A DNA stretch of 64,000 nucleotides from Vallitalea pronyensis (GCF_018141445.1 NZ_CP058649.1:3367001-3431000); one strand, 5' to 3'. Counted from the first letter of the stretch, positions 1 to 9,143 are shown. Program-made: numbers and translations. The notes: generated from the letters alone by a model not told the origin.

Positions 1-1476
1 ATGCAATACATAAAGATTCATGAGGATGACAATGTTGTTGTTGCTTTAGAAGATATGGATAAGGGAACACTTATCGGCAATGGGGTTTATTTGCAAGAGT
101 CCATTGGCAGAGGTCATAAAGTTGCTATTAACGATATAGCTCAGGGAGACTTAGTCATAAAATATGGTTATACTATTGGCTATACAACCCTACCAATAAA
201 AAAAGGGGAATGGGTACATACACATAACTTACAAACATGTCTGGAAGGCAGCGTAAGCTATACATATCATCAACAGCTTATATGTTTACCCGAAAGCAAT
301 AGAAGGTTGACGTATCAAGGATACCTTCGGAATAATGGCGACGTGGGTATTCGCAATGAGTTATGGATCGTACCCACAGTCAGTTGTGTTAATGGGATAG
401 CAGATAATATCATTCGTTTATTCAAAGAAGAAGTGAGCCCCATCTATGCAGAAGCAATTACCGCTCAAAAACATCCCTATGGGTGTTCACAGATGGGTAA
501 AGACCATGATGATACAGTAACCATCCTTCGTGATCTCGTACGGCATCCTAATGCTGGCGGTGTACTTGTGCTAGGTTTAGGATGTGAAAACAATACCATG
601 GACGTATTCAAAGAAGGTCTTGGGGATTATGATAAGCAAAGGGTTAAATTTATGGTATGTCAAGATGTAGAAGATGAATATCAAGAAGGTGTCAATTTGC
701 TTAAGATACTTCATGAACAGATGAAGGATGATAAGCGTGAAGAAGTGCCTTTGTCTACACTGAAAGTGGGGTTAAAATGTGGGGGTTCCGATGGGCTATC
801 GGGTATAACGGCTAACCCTCTTGTTGGTAAGTTCTCAGATTTTTTAGTCAGTCAAGGGGGTACAACCATTCTAACAGAAGTACCTGAGATGTTTGGAGCA
901 GAAACAATCTTAATGAATCGTGCCAGAAATAAGGAGATATATGAAAAAATAGTATCTCTTATACAAGATTTCAAAAATTATTATATGCAGTATCATCAAC
1001 CCATATATGAAAACCCTTCACCTGGTAATAAGAAAGGGGGTATATCGACTTTGGAAGATAAATCCCTAGGATGTGTCCAAAAAGGTGGGACAGCAATGGT
1101 TGAAGATGTATTAAAGTATGGAGAACGCATCAAGATACAAGGGCTTAATCTGTTATCTGCTCCTGGTAATGATTTAGTTGCCACAACAGCATTAGGTGCT
1201 TCAGGATGTCAGATGGTACTCTTTACAACGGGTAGAGGTACACCTTTTGGTGGCTTCATACCGACAGTTAAGATTTCAACCAATACGGCCTTGTACAGGA
1301 AAAAGAAACACTGGGTTGATTTTGATGCTGGCGAACTTATGGAAGGTAAGACTTTAGACAAGATGTTAGATGCTTTTATAACATATCTCATAGATGTGGC
1401 ATCTGGGAAGCTTGTTGAACATGAAGAACAGCATATTCGAGATATGGCTATATTCAAGACAGGTGTAACCTTATAA
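1..1476 (+). CDS. uxaA: UxaA family altronate dehydratase
   Basis: Cytoplasmic sugar-acid dehydratase, probably converting altronate to 2-keto-3-deoxygluconate in hexuronate breakdown. The 491 aa match the usual length of about 490-500. An N-terminal SAF-like domain (about residues 1-90, ending in VHTHNL) is followed by the catalytic domain, which opens with GYLRNNGDVGIRN and PTVSCVN. Cysteine-rich motifs such as GLGCENN and KCGGSDG are typical of the iron-dependent family. The ATG is the first base of the window, so the promoter and any upstream operon partner lie outside it. It converges on a Gfo/Idh/MocA oxidoreductase. The family also contains galactarate and other sugar-acid dehydratases, so the exact substrate is inferred. 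Confidence 0.85.
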   Translation: MQYIKIHEDDNVVVALEDMDKGTLIGNGVYLQESIGRGHKVAINDIAQGDLVIKYGYTIGYTTLPIKKGEWVHTHNLQTCLEGSVSYTYHQQLICLPESNRRLTYQGYLRNNGDVGIRNELWIVPTVSCVNGIADNIIRLFKEEVSPIYAEAITAQKHPYGCSQMGKDHDDTVTILRDLVRHPNAGGVLVLGLGCENNTMDVFKEGLGDYDKQRVKFMVCQDVEDEYQEGVNLLKILHEQMKDDKREEVPLSTLKVGLKCGGSDGLSGITANPLVGKFSDFLVSQGGTTILTEVPEMFGAETILMNRARNKEIYEKIVSLIQDFKNYYMQYHQPIYENPSPGNKKGGISTLEDKSLGCVQKGGTAMVEDVLKYGERIKIQGLNLLSAPGNDLVATTALGASGCQMVLFTTGRGTPFGGFIPTVKISTNTALYRKKKHWVDFDAGELMEGKTLDKMLDAFITYLIDVASGKLVEHEEQHIRDMAIFKTGVTL

Positions 1477-1492
1477 TATTTGTTTCTATAAA

Positions 1493-1578
1493 CAAAGGGG
1501 CTGTAAGAAAATTTTTAGTACAGTGACGTATATCTTCCTACGTATGTACCGTCACATGATTTTCTAACAACCTCTTTG
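1493..1578. terminator. Multi-tier hairpin between convergent genes
   Basis: Three nested stems pair in order: CAAAGGGG with CCTCTTTG (one G-U), AGAAAAT (1506-1512) with ATTTTCT (1559-1565), and GTGACG (1523-1528) with CGTCAC (1550-1555). It lies between two convergent genes and probably ends transcription from both sides. The outer GGGGCTGT sequence resembles that of hairpins near 18039 and 51523. Confidence 0.6.
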
Positions 1579-1588
1579 TAACATACTT

Positions 1589-2869
1589 TTAAAACTGAAT
1601 CAGCTGATTAACCTTTATGGGCATACCACTAGCAATGGATTTATTAGCAGCAATACCTGTGAGTATAGACATAGCCCCATCTTCATGGGTGGCAGCTCTT
1701 TTCAACGGGTCTTCACCAGCTTTTTCACTAAATAGATCTTTTAATAAGGCGGGATCGCCGCCACCATGGCCACCTAATTGTATGGGCATCTCAAGGGTGT
1801 ATGCTTCACCAAACTGAGGATATACTGTAATGGACATACCTTTTAAAACACCTTCTTTGGAAGCATCACCTTGACCATTCACGTAGACATCTTCAATGGA
1901 TGTCACTTCAAGACGACCTTTATCACCTGTAAAGTTTACACGGTAGCCTTCCCATGGGGAATAAGCTGTTAAGGAATAGGTAAGTAGTGCTTTGTTTTTA
2001 TAACGTACCAGTACACTCATGGTATCTTCAATACTAATACCATCCCCAAATACGCTTTGATCCCTTAAATAACCATCTTCTTGTTCAGCATCTAAATAAA
2101 GTTCTTTTAGATTAGAACTGTCTTTCATATGTAGGGCAAATGGGTCGTTTTTAGCATATTCAGAGTCATGAGCACGATAATAGAAATGTTCTACACCACG
2201 ATTTTCAGCATTTTCTCTTCCGTAAAACATAAGGTCACCAAAAGCAAATACAGTATCGGGTTGAGAGTGGAGCCAAAAATTAACCAAATCAAAATGATGG
2301 GTTGACTTGTGCACGAGTAAACCACCGCTGTTTCGTTTATCACGGTGCCATCGTCTAAAATAATCAGCACCATGACGAGTGTTTAGTAACCATTCAAAGT
2401 GTATGGCATTAACTTTACCAATGGTATCATTCATGATTAATTCTCTGATTTTTGAATTAAGTGGGGCATAGCGATAATTAAAGCTTACCCGTAGACTTTT
2501 TCCTGTTTTTTTCTGCACATTTATAATGTCTTGACATTTATCTTCGTCAACGGTCATGGGCTTTTCTGTGATGACATCACATCCTAGCTCCATTGCACGG
2601 ATAATATAATGGTGATGGGTCCGGTCAACAGTTGTTACAATGATACAATCTGGTTGTGTCTCCTTAATCATTTGATCAAAAGCATTATGTTTATAGGTTG
2701 GGACTTTTTTTCCACCTAATTCAACCATGCGTTTGTTTGTTACATGCATCCTTGTAAGATTGATATCACATAACCCTACAATTTCAGTAGTTTCAGCATA
2801 ATCTTGTATGAGTGCTTCATAAAAGAAACGAGCTCGCCCACCTAAACCAACAATGGCATATTTCTTCAT
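1589..2869 (-). CDS. Gfo/Idh/MocA family NAD(P)-dependent oxidoreductase
   Basis: Probable cytoplasmic sugar or cyclitol dehydrogenase. It begins MKKYAIVGLGGRARFFYEAL, a Rossmann dinucleotide-binding fold, and carries the EKPMTVDEDKC segment that holds the family's catalytic lysine. The middle and C-terminal parts form the substrate-binding alpha/beta domain. I start it at the ATG at 2869, ten codons inside the longest reading frame, because AAAGGA sits 10 nt before it. That gives 426 aa. It is divergent from an AraC-type activator, with two inverted repeats between them, which suggests control by that regulator. It converges with the UxaA-type dehydratase. The substrate cannot be read from the sequence. 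Confidence 0.85.
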   Translation of the reverse strand: MKKYAIVGLGGRARFFYEALIQDYAETTEIVGLCDINLTRMHVTNKRMVELGGKKVPTYKHNAFDQMIKETQPDCIIVTTVDRTHHHYIIRAMELGCDVITEKPMTVDEDKCQDIINVQKKTGKSLRVSFNYRYAPLNSKIRELIMNDTIGKVNAIHFEWLLNTRHGADYFRRWHRDKRNSGGLLVHKSTHHFDLVNFWLHSQPDTVFAFGDLMFYGRENAENRGVEHFYYRAHDSEYAKNDPFALHMKDSSNLKELYLDAEQEDGYLRDQSVFGDGISIEDTMSVLVRYKNKALLTYSLTAYSPWEGYRVNFTGDKGRLEVTSIEDVYVNGQGDASKEGVLKGMSITVYPQFGEAYTLEMPIQLGGHGGGDPALLKDLFSEKAGEDPLKRAATHEDGAMSILTGIAANKSIASGMPIKVNQLIQF

Positions 2870-2902
2870 AATTTTAGTATCCTTTCTTGTTATAAACACA
2901 AG

Positions 2903-2965
2903 TGTTCATGTTTTGAACATTTTTTGTTTCACCATACCTCATTGGAATAACCTTAATGAGGTATG
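2903..2965. promoter_or_regulatory. Inverted repeats in a divergent promoter region
   Basis: Two candidate operators lie between the oxidoreductase and the AraC gene. TGTTCA (2903-2908) is mirrored by TGAACA (2914-2919). The 11-nt CATACCTCATT (2933-2943) is mirrored exactly by AATGAGGTATG (2955-2965) across an 11-nt spacer. The second could also form a hairpin. Binding by the adjacent AraC regulator is inferred from position. Confidence 0.45.
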
Positions 2966-3123
2966 ATTTTAATGACATTATAAGGTATTCATTGTGTAGA
3001 TACTGCGTAAATGGTGCTGATTTTCATAAATAATATGCATTTTATGCTTTTTAGTCATTTACGTTATGGTTTTAATCATGTATGATAACACCATAGGAAT
3101 TTATAGATAGTAGGTGATATGAT

Positions 3124-3966
3124 TTGGAAATTTTGTATAAAAACGAACAACCTTTCATGGAATTTAGTGAAGCCATTAATCATGGTAATACCCGTATGGA
3201 TGCAAGTCATTTTCATTCAACCTATGAAATATATTATTTACAAAAAGGTTACTGTGATTATTTTATTGAGAATAAACTGTATCATGTAGAAGCAGGGGAT
3301 GTGGTGCTCATTCATAAACATCTTTTACATAAAACCCATTATCCCAAGGCAATGGACACAAAGCGTTTATTGGTGAACTTTGATGATAAGTACATAGCCA
3401 CACAACATTCAGAGGATATACAGTGGCTATTGGCTTGTTTTAAGCGTGATAATCCCATCATTCGGTTTCATCAGCAAGATAATAAACATAAATTGATGCA
3501 ACTATTTTCAGAACTAGTTATCTTGAGTACCAGGCAACCTGATGGTTATAGATTTCAATTGGAAACATGTTTTCATCAATTGCTTATTTTAATCAGTAAA
3601 GGCCATAAAGACGATTATATTTCTCCAAAACACCCCAGTGATATAGAAAAGAAGATGCTTGATATAGCCCAGTATATTCATAGTCATTATATTAATGATA
3701 TTCGTTTGGCAGAACTTGCAAAAACATTTTTTATTAGTCCACACTATCTATCCCATAAATTTAAAGCAGTAACAGGTTTTTCCATAACAGATTATATTCA
3801 TTCTATCCGTATAAAAAGAACACAAGAATTATTAATTAACACCAATAAAAAAATAATTGATATTAGTCAAGCATGTGGGTTTGGGAGCGTATCACAATTT
3901 CAACGTGTATTCCATAAATATTGTCATATGACACCTCGCCAATTTCGTAAAATTAACAGCAGGTAG
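3124..3966 (+). CDS. AraC family transcriptional regulator (cupin sensor)
   Basis: A 280-aa activator of the classic AraC layout. Residues about 20-90 form a cupin-like ligand-binding domain (SHFHSTYEIYYLQKG, then HVEAGDVVLIHKHLLH). Residues about 175-278 form two helix-turn-helix motifs (LAKTFFISPHYLSHKFK; ISQACGFGSVSQFQRVFHK). The start is TTG at 3124, preceded by AGGTG with 7-nt spacing. The nearby ATG at 3119 is in another frame. Being divergent from the Gfo/Idh/MocA gene suggests that gene, and perhaps sugar-acid genes, as targets. The ligand is probably a sugar, by family. Confidence 0.85.
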   Translation: MEILYKNEQPFMEFSEAINHGNTRMDASHFHSTYEIYYLQKGYCDYFIENKLYHVEAGDVVLIHKHLLHKTHYPKAMDTKRLLVNFDDKYIATQHSEDIQWLLACFKRDNPIIRFHQQDNKHKLMQLFSELVILSTRQPDGYRFQLETCFHQLLILISKGHKDDYISPKHPSDIEKKMLDIAQYIHSHYINDIRLAELAKTFFISPHYLSHKFKAVTGFSITDYIHSIRIKRTQELLINTNKKIIDISQACGFGSVSQFQRVFHKYCHMTPRQFRKINSR

Positions 3967-4020
3967 GAAGAGTCAATCATAAGCATTCCTACGCTGTGTT
4001 TAATTGAACGTAAATGATGC

Positions 4021-4049
4021 TTGTAAATAAACCGGTGTTAGTATATAAT
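4021..4049 (+). promoter_or_regulatory. Sigma-A type promoter for the methyltransferase gene
   Basis: TTGTAA (4021-4026), a 17-nt spacer and TATAAT (4044-4049) lie 30 nt upstream of the methyltransferase start. Confidence 0.7.
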
Positions 4050-4078
4050 AGTAGCAATTTATATAGGGAGGCGTTAGT

Positions 4079-4855
4079 ATGCATGATTGGAATCCTAATC
4101 TTTATTTAAAGTTTGAAAAAGAAAGAACACAACCGGTTATTGATTTGATTTCTAGAATAGAACTTGATCAACCCAATCGTATATTGGATATTGGGTGTGG
4201 ACCAGGCAATAGTACACGTAAACTTCAAAAACGATGGCCAGATGCAATGATTGTAGGGCTTGATAGTTCAGCCAATATGATAGAAAAAGCACGAAAAGCG
4301 TCACCAGATATTCAGTGGATTCATGCTGATGCCAACGGTGATTTATCCACTTTAGGTACATGGGATGTGGTGTTTTCTAATGCAGCAATTCAGTGGATGC
4401 CTAATCATGAGTTATTGATCCCTAAACTATTTTCCCTGGTTAATCCCGCAGGTGCATTAGCTATCCAAATTCCTGAAGTTAGTAAGATGCCCATGCAACT
4501 GGCTATTGAGGAAACAGCTGCTAGCAAGAAATGGCAGCATATTAGTATTGAAGGGGACACGTTCACTTTAAATGAAGCAGATTATTATTATGATTTACTT
4601 AACAAGCTAAGTGATGAAGTATACATATGGGAAACCCATTATTACCATGTGATGGAAAATCATCAACAAATTATTGATTGGTACACATCTACAGGTATGA
4701 AACCTTATCTAGACCGTCTTAGTCAAGATTCAGATAAAAAAGAGTTTGCTAAAGATGTACTTAAGATAATAAAAAATGCCTATAACATACAAAATGATGG
4801 ACGTGTATTATTTCCATTTAAACGGGTATTTTTTATAGCTACTAAACATGAGTAA
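4079..4855 (+). CDS. tam: Tam-like class I SAM-dependent methyltransferase
   Basis: Resembles trans-aconitate 2-methyltransferase, a small soluble enzyme thought to detoxify trans-aconitate by methylation. The start MHDWNPNLYLKFEKERTQP is characteristic of Tam. Motif I (ILDIGCGPGNST, residues 35-46) binds S-adenosylmethionine, with an acidic motif II at VGLDSS and the AIQWMP segment after it. The length of 258 aa is normal for Tam. It has its own promoter and GGAGG site and looks monocistronic. Related enzymes methylate other small acids, so the substrate is probable rather than certain. Confidence 0.82.
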   Translation: MHDWNPNLYLKFEKERTQPVIDLISRIELDQPNRILDIGCGPGNSTRKLQKRWPDAMIVGLDSSANMIEKARKASPDIQWIHADANGDLSTLGTWDVVFSNAAIQWMPNHELLIPKLFSLVNPAGALAIQIPEVSKMPMQLAIEETAASKKWQHISIEGDTFTLNEADYYYDLLNKLSDEVYIWETHYYHVMENHQQIIDWYTSTGMKPYLDRLSQDSDKKEFAKDVLKIIKNAYNIQNDGRVLFPFKRVFFIATKHE

Positions 4856-4909
4856 ATGAACATGATCAAAAATCTAATGTTTATAAAAGATAACCCTATA
4901 AAAAATGTG

Positions 4910-4940
4910 CATAAGAAAAGAGAGCAAAAAATGCTCTCCT
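4910..4940 (-). terminator. Terminator of the minus-strand secreted-protein gene
   Basis: GAGAGCA (4920-4926) pairs with TGCTCTC (4932-4938). Read on the minus strand, a T-rich tract follows, as expected for the gene ending at 5012. It may also stop transcription from the plus side. Confidence 0.65.
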
Positions 4941-5011
4941 TTCATCTCTAGCTGTTTTATTTTATGAAAAAATCCCTCTCCTTAGCACACAACTTAGTAT
5001 GTGATTACTCC

Positions 5012-6349
5012 TTATTTTGTGCTAATGAACTCACCATTTTCAGCAGAAACAATAGCAGTAATGCCATCTTCGCTAACAAATTCATAGGCTGGAACAATTT
5101 CTTCATTTTGGAAGCTGTAGCATGGATTCACTGTTACGAAATTTACTTTTCCACCTTTTACTTGATTGGAGATTTCTTTTGATGCATTTTCTAAAGCTTT
5201 ATTAACAGGCATAATATTTAGTTCATGACCTGATTCATTGGCTGTTAGATGGATATCACTCCACATGTCTGAAACGCTTACGATTTCATCCCCATTAACG
5301 AGTATGGAAATATGGTCACAAGCGCCATTTGATCGTATATTTAAACCATCAATGGTTCTTGCATATCTGACAATATAGCCTACAGTCATAGCATCATTGT
5401 CATTGACAATTGCATCTATGGCTGAAACATAATCCAAAGTAATATCTTCAGTGGTGTATCCATTTTCTACTAACCACGCCTCGGCTAATTCTACAGCTTG
5501 ACTTCTTGATGTGGTTACCTTTTCAAGAAATTCTTCACTTGTTGACATGAATTTTGCTGGTGCTTTTTCTTTTGGTATTAATCGAGTCATATCGGTATCA
5601 AGGTAGTTTTTAAATTGGTCTTCAAATGTTCTTTCATCCGCTAATAGAGCTTTTGAAGCACTAACATTTTTTTCTAACATGTCCGTATGTAAGGTTGAAG
5701 CTTTAGGTATATTACCTGTTCGTGCAGAATATTCTACAATGTTACTACCTTCTTTTACATAGCCACACCAACGATCGTTTAAATAATAGATAGGGGAGTT
5801 GGCTAAGTACCAACCTTTCATGTAGTTGTTTCCATTTGCTAAAGCATCGCCTAGATTATTCACAACATCTTCATCAATGTAATCATAGGAAACCTTTGTA
5901 TAGCCTAATATTTTTTCTGCTGTACCACCAAACTGATTTTTCCAGCTTGTATCACTTAAAGTAAGGCAAGTAGCGATGATAATATTTTCTGCTTGAACGG
6001 TTACATCACCTGTTCTAAGACTACCATTAGCAGTCATGATTGAACCCACATTACCATGTCCTGTATGATAAACGGTTTTAACATACATATTTTGAAAATA
6101 GTTTTTCAAACTGCTCGTTGTTACATTTGTATTTTCTGCTTCTTTGCTATAGCCTAAGCTGTTTAATCGATTGGCAAAGATATACATGTCTTTATTATCA
6201 AGATTATCTTTGACACAAGTAATGATATACTTATTTGATGCCGCTCTCTCATCTACAGTTGTAGCTATAACAGTTGTGCTTCCAATGATCATGGATAACA
6301 TCAACATAACTGATAACAATTGTCCAATTCTTTTTCCTTTGAATCTCAT
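5012..6349 (-). CDS. Secreted protein with a possible caspase-like (clan CD) fold
   Basis: I do not recognise this 445-aa protein with certainty. A signal peptide is clear (RFKGKR, then a hydrophobic stretch to about residue 30), so it is exported. Residues about 40-210 hold a strand-rich region with YHTGHGN (H95, H98) followed by ATCLTL (C128). This His-then-Cys order at strand ends is what caspase-like (clan CD) cysteine peptidases show, and DUF6345-type proteins look similar. Residues about 285-445 resemble a PepSY/YycI-like or propeptide module (AEAWLVENGYTTEDI). The ATG at 6349 has AGGAGG about 7 nt upstream. Peptidase activity is a hypothesis. Confidence 0.6.
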   Translation of the reverse strand: MRFKGKRIGQLLSVMLMLSMIIGSTTVIATTVDERAASNKYIITCVKDNLDNKDMYIFANRLNSLGYSKEAENTNVTTSSLKNYFQNMYVKTVYHTGHGNVGSIMTANGSLRTGDVTVQAENIIIATCLTLSDTSWKNQFGGTAEKILGYTKVSYDYIDEDVVNNLGDALANGNNYMKGWYLANSPIYYLNDRWCGYVKEGSNIVEYSARTGNIPKASTLHTDMLEKNVSASKALLADERTFEDQFKNYLDTDMTRLIPKEKAPAKFMSTSEEFLEKVTTSRSQAVELAEAWLVENGYTTEDITLDYVSAIDAIVNDNDAMTVGYIVRYARTIDGLNIRSNGACDHISILVNGDEIVSVSDMWSDIHLTANESGHELNIMPVNKALENASKEISNQVKGGKVNFVTVNPCYSFQNEEIVPAYEFVSEDGITAIVSAENGEFISTK

Positions 6350-7068
6350 AAATAATTCCTCCTATTAATCCTTTATTCATTATAGATATATTTTTGTGCA
6401 CACTTAATAGTCCATGGATAGGACTTCGGTATTTTCTTTAGCAATACTAAGCAAAAAATTGAGATAAATTAGTCCAATATATTAAACTAACATTATTTTA
6501 CCACTATTAAGTATAAAAATCAATATTAATAAAATATTTAAATTATATAATGAAAATAAAAAATATTAAAATGTTTTATTTCCTATTCAAATACTTTTTG
6601 TAAACATGAAACCTTGTCCATAGAGGAGAGTGGAAATTTACTGTCTCTATAAATATCGTTCTTATTAATAAACAAATACTTCTTCATGGCACATCACTGC
6701 ACGGTTAGCCAATATATATCATGATCTATAGATGATTTCCTGTTGCTATCATTACATTTTAACTAATAGGGTATACTTCATATATCGTTGGTGCAATTAA
6801 TGAAAAATATACGAACTCACTATAGATAAATATACGAACTATCTCTTGATAATCGATATAGAATAAGGTAAAATATCTGTATAAGCCTATATAATCAAGC
6901 TTTACATTACATACACCTTGTTCATATAAAATTATTATTATATGAACAGGCTAAAATACAGCTTATAATGAAAAATTGATAGGCATAGACCCCTAGGATA
7001 GGGCAAGTATACTATAATTATATTATGTAAACTAAATTGTATTTTTACATAGAAGGGAAAAGAGCATC
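6350..7068. other. 719-nt AT-rich intergenic region before the recombinase
   Basis: No gene with a convincing ribosome binding site is present. The region holds two direct copies of AAATATACGAACT (6805-6817 and 6828-6840), 23 nt apart, and an 11-bp inverted repeat at 6919-6948. The promoter of the minus-strand secreted protein must lie at its left end. Its length and repeats next to an orphan recombinase suggest regulatory or recombination sites, but this is inference. Confidence 0.5.
6919..6948. repeat. 11-bp inverted repeat with 8-nt spacer upstream of the recombinase
   Basis: TGTTCATATAA (6919-6929) is mirrored exactly by TTATATGAACA (6938-6948) across the 8-nt spacer AATTATTA. The geometry resembles a tyrosine-recombinase core site (arms of 11-13 bp, spacer of 6-8 bp). 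It could instead be a protein operator or a hairpin. Confidence 0.5.
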
Positions 7069-8112
7069 ATGGAGCTAGAACCAAATATTTTTGATATTAT
7101 ATCTCTTAATAAGAAATATATGAACTATCTGAAAATTAATCGTCTTTCTGAGGCCACAAAGAAAAATTACCAAGTGACCTTGAACCAATTTTCCAATTAC
7201 ATCATAGAAAATAAAGGCAGTCATTATGTGGAGGAAGACCAACTAAAAGACATTATAGAAGGATTTCTATCAGCATTAGATACGGATACACGTCAATACA
7301 AAACGAGAAGCATTAATGCCAAGCGGAATGCTTTGACTGGACTGTTTAAGTATGCCAATGAAGAGGAAATTATTCAGGTAAGTGTTAGTCATAAGCTAAA
7401 AGCATTAAAAATTGATACCACCCAAGAAAAACCAATCTTGCGAAAACATGAAATTGACAAGGTATTAAAACTTTTAGATCAAGAGGCAAGCCATACCCAT
7501 CAAGAAACGTATGAAACCTTAGAAGATCAATACTATCAGGTCTATTATAAAATACGCAATCGTTTCTTGATTCATCTATTTCTTTACACGGGACTTCGTA
7601 TATCTGAAGCAGCGAAAGTCATGTGGGATGATTTCAATCTGGATAGCAAGTTGTTAACCATAACAGGAAAAGGCAATAAAACCAGGTGGGTGCCTCTTAA
7701 CAGTCAACTTATGTTTGCATTTTTTAAGTATAAAACAGCAATTGACAGGTTAGGGAAGACCATTGTAAGTGAAGCATTAAAGATGAATCCATCACTTTTT
7801 CATAGTAAATATCTGTTCCCATCCTTGTATCGTCAAGGACAGGATACACCTCTAACAACGAGACGTATAGCCATTATTATTGAAGACATCCTTGAACGTA
7901 CGGGTATTAATGGTACAAGGAATTATGAAAAGAAAATCACCCCCCATAGCCTTAGACATACTTTCGCAACCTACCTGCTAGACAGTGGTGTACCTGTTAG
8001 AATCGTTAGTGATATTCTAGGGCATCGTCGTACCAGTACTACTTTTGATAATTATATTCAGATCATCAATAAAAATAGAATGTTTGATGAGATTGAAAAA
8101 TTGAATTATTGA
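7069..8112 (+). CDS. Tyrosine recombinase / phage-type integrase (orphan)
   Basis: A 347-aa site-specific recombinase. An N-terminal SAM-like core-binding domain (about residues 10-110) is followed by the catalytic domain with the complete set R177 (TGLRISE), K201 (GKGNKTR), H293 and R296 (TPHSLRHTFA), H319 (LGHRR) and nucleophile Y329. It should therefore be active on DNA. No excisionase, relaxase, phage or other mobile-element genes lie nearby, so it is an orphan. It is somewhat longer than XerC/XerD because of an insertion around residues 138-160. The start ATG has AAGGGAAAAG upstream. Its role could be element mobility, inversion or chromosome resolution. Confidence 0.88.
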   Translation: MELEPNIFDIISLNKKYMNYLKINRLSEATKKNYQVTLNQFSNYIIENKGSHYVEEDQLKDIIEGFLSALDTDTRQYKTRSINAKRNALTGLFKYANEEEIIQVSVSHKLKALKIDTTQEKPILRKHEIDKVLKLLDQEASHTHQETYETLEDQYYQVYYKIRNRFLIHLFLYTGLRISEAAKVMWDDFNLDSKLLTITGKGNKTRWVPLNSQLMFAFFKYKTAIDRLGKTIVSEALKMNPSLFHSKYLFPSLYRQGQDTPLTTRRIAIIIEDILERTGINGTRNYEKKITPHSLRHTFATYLLDSGVPVRIVSDILGHRRTSTTFDNYIQIINKNRMFDEIEKLNY

Positions 8113-8321
8113 TTAATAAAGGATGAAAGTAGACTGTAATATTATTATGTAAACTTATAATGTATATATGCTGATTGGATTTATAATATGTTATAATTAT
8201 AAATATTAGGTTAATATAAAATAATAATAAATAAGTTAGAATTATACAATAAAAAAGTAGACCATAAAAATTATATGTAAACCATTAAAAAAAATCATAT
8301 CACGTATGGAGGAATAAGACC

Positions 8322-8996
8322 ATGAAATTAATAAAAATGCTTCAAAAAAGTGAGATTTTTTCGGGTATAGGTAGTGAGGATATTGAACAGTTACTGCAGT
8401 CAATTCACTATCAAATGAAAACATATGAAAAAGGTGAAATTGTTGCACTTGAAGGTGAGAAGGCTACACATGTTGACATTGTCATTCAGGGAGAAATAGC
8501 CATTAATAAACTATATGAAGATGGCAAACAAGTTCATATTAAGAAAATGTCTTCTGGGAATTTAATTGGTTTTGCTTTGGTTTATTCCGATGATCCTGTC
8601 TATGCAAACACCTTAGTAGCAAGTGGTAAAACAGAAATTATGCGTATATCCCATGAAGATATGCGTCACCTATGTGAGAAAAATGCTACATTCTTACATA
8701 ATTTCATCCGACTTATATCCAATCAAGTGGTGTATTTAAGCGAACGCATAAAGCTGGCTAATTACAGTACCATACGAAAGAAAATAATTGATTTAATACT
8801 GAAATTACACCGGCAGCAAGGTAGCTATTTTATTCAATTAGGTATGACAAGAAAGAAAATGGCAGAATCCTTGGGGGTTTCAAGACCTGCTTTATCACAA
8901 GAGATGATTCATATGAAAAAAGAAGGGTTAATTGATTATGCAAATCAGTATATTGAGATTCTAGATTATCAAAGTCTAGTGGATATGCTAAATTAA
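8322..8996 (+). CDS. Crp/Fnr family transcriptional regulator
   Basis: A 224-aa cytoplasmic regulator. Residues about 10-130 form a cyclic-nucleotide-binding-type beta-barrel (YEKGEIVALEGEKATHVDIVIQGEI), and residues about 150-220 a winged helix with the recognition helix in SLGVSRPALSQEMIHMKKEG. There is no cysteine cluster of the FNR iron-sulfur type. The ligand is unknown, and many clostridial members do not bind cAMP. GGAGG lies 8-9 nt before the ATG. A remnant of a second regulator gene follows it directly. Confidence 0.85.
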   Translation: MKLIKMLQKSEIFSGIGSEDIEQLLQSIHYQMKTYEKGEIVALEGEKATHVDIVIQGEIAINKLYEDGKQVHIKKMSSGNLIGFALVYSDDPVYANTLVASGKTEIMRISHEDMRHLCEKNATFLHNFIRLISNQVVYLSERIKLANYSTIRKKIIDLILKLHRQQGSYFIQLGMTRKKMAESLGVSRPALSQEMIHMKKEGLIDYANQYIEILDYQSLVDMLN

Positions 8997-9029
8997 GGGA
9001 TAAAATATAAAAACAAAATAGGTGAGATA

Positions 9030-9143
9030 ATGAAAATAGATAGACTTCTTGGCATTCTTATACAGTTATTAAACAATGAAAAGGTTACGGCTAAAGCATT
9101 AATTGTATACATAAGCACAAAAAAACCTGAATGCAGCTACTGA
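9030..9143 (+). pseudogene. Truncated 5' end of a WYL/YafY-type HTH regulator
   Basis: A 37-codon frame begins at an ATG with GGTGAG 3 nt upstream and reads MKIDRLLGILIQLLNNEKVT, then AKALIVYIS, then a stop. This closely resembles the first half of the winged-helix domain that opens YafY-like regulators with a WYL domain (usually about 300 aa). The match ends after about 30 residues, and the last codons lie inside a terminator stem. I read it as a 3'-deleted regulator gene. It is too short to fold as a DNA-binding domain, though a coincidental small ORF cannot be excluded. Confidence 0.6.

Noticed and set aside
996..1457. Two minus-strand frames inside the uxaA gene
   Set aside because: They are antisense shadows of a well-supported coding region, with no ribosome site or recognisable motif.
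3119..3124. ATG at 3119 as start of the AraC gene
   Set aside because: It is out of frame with the AraC protein. TTG at 3124 has a correctly spaced AGGTG and continues the frame.
7021..8155. TATTATGTAAACT repeats as proven attachment sites
   Set aside because: Thirteen AT-rich bases are weak evidence, and similar TGTAAACT strings occur near 36394 and 45152. It is mentioned only as part of the recombinase finding.
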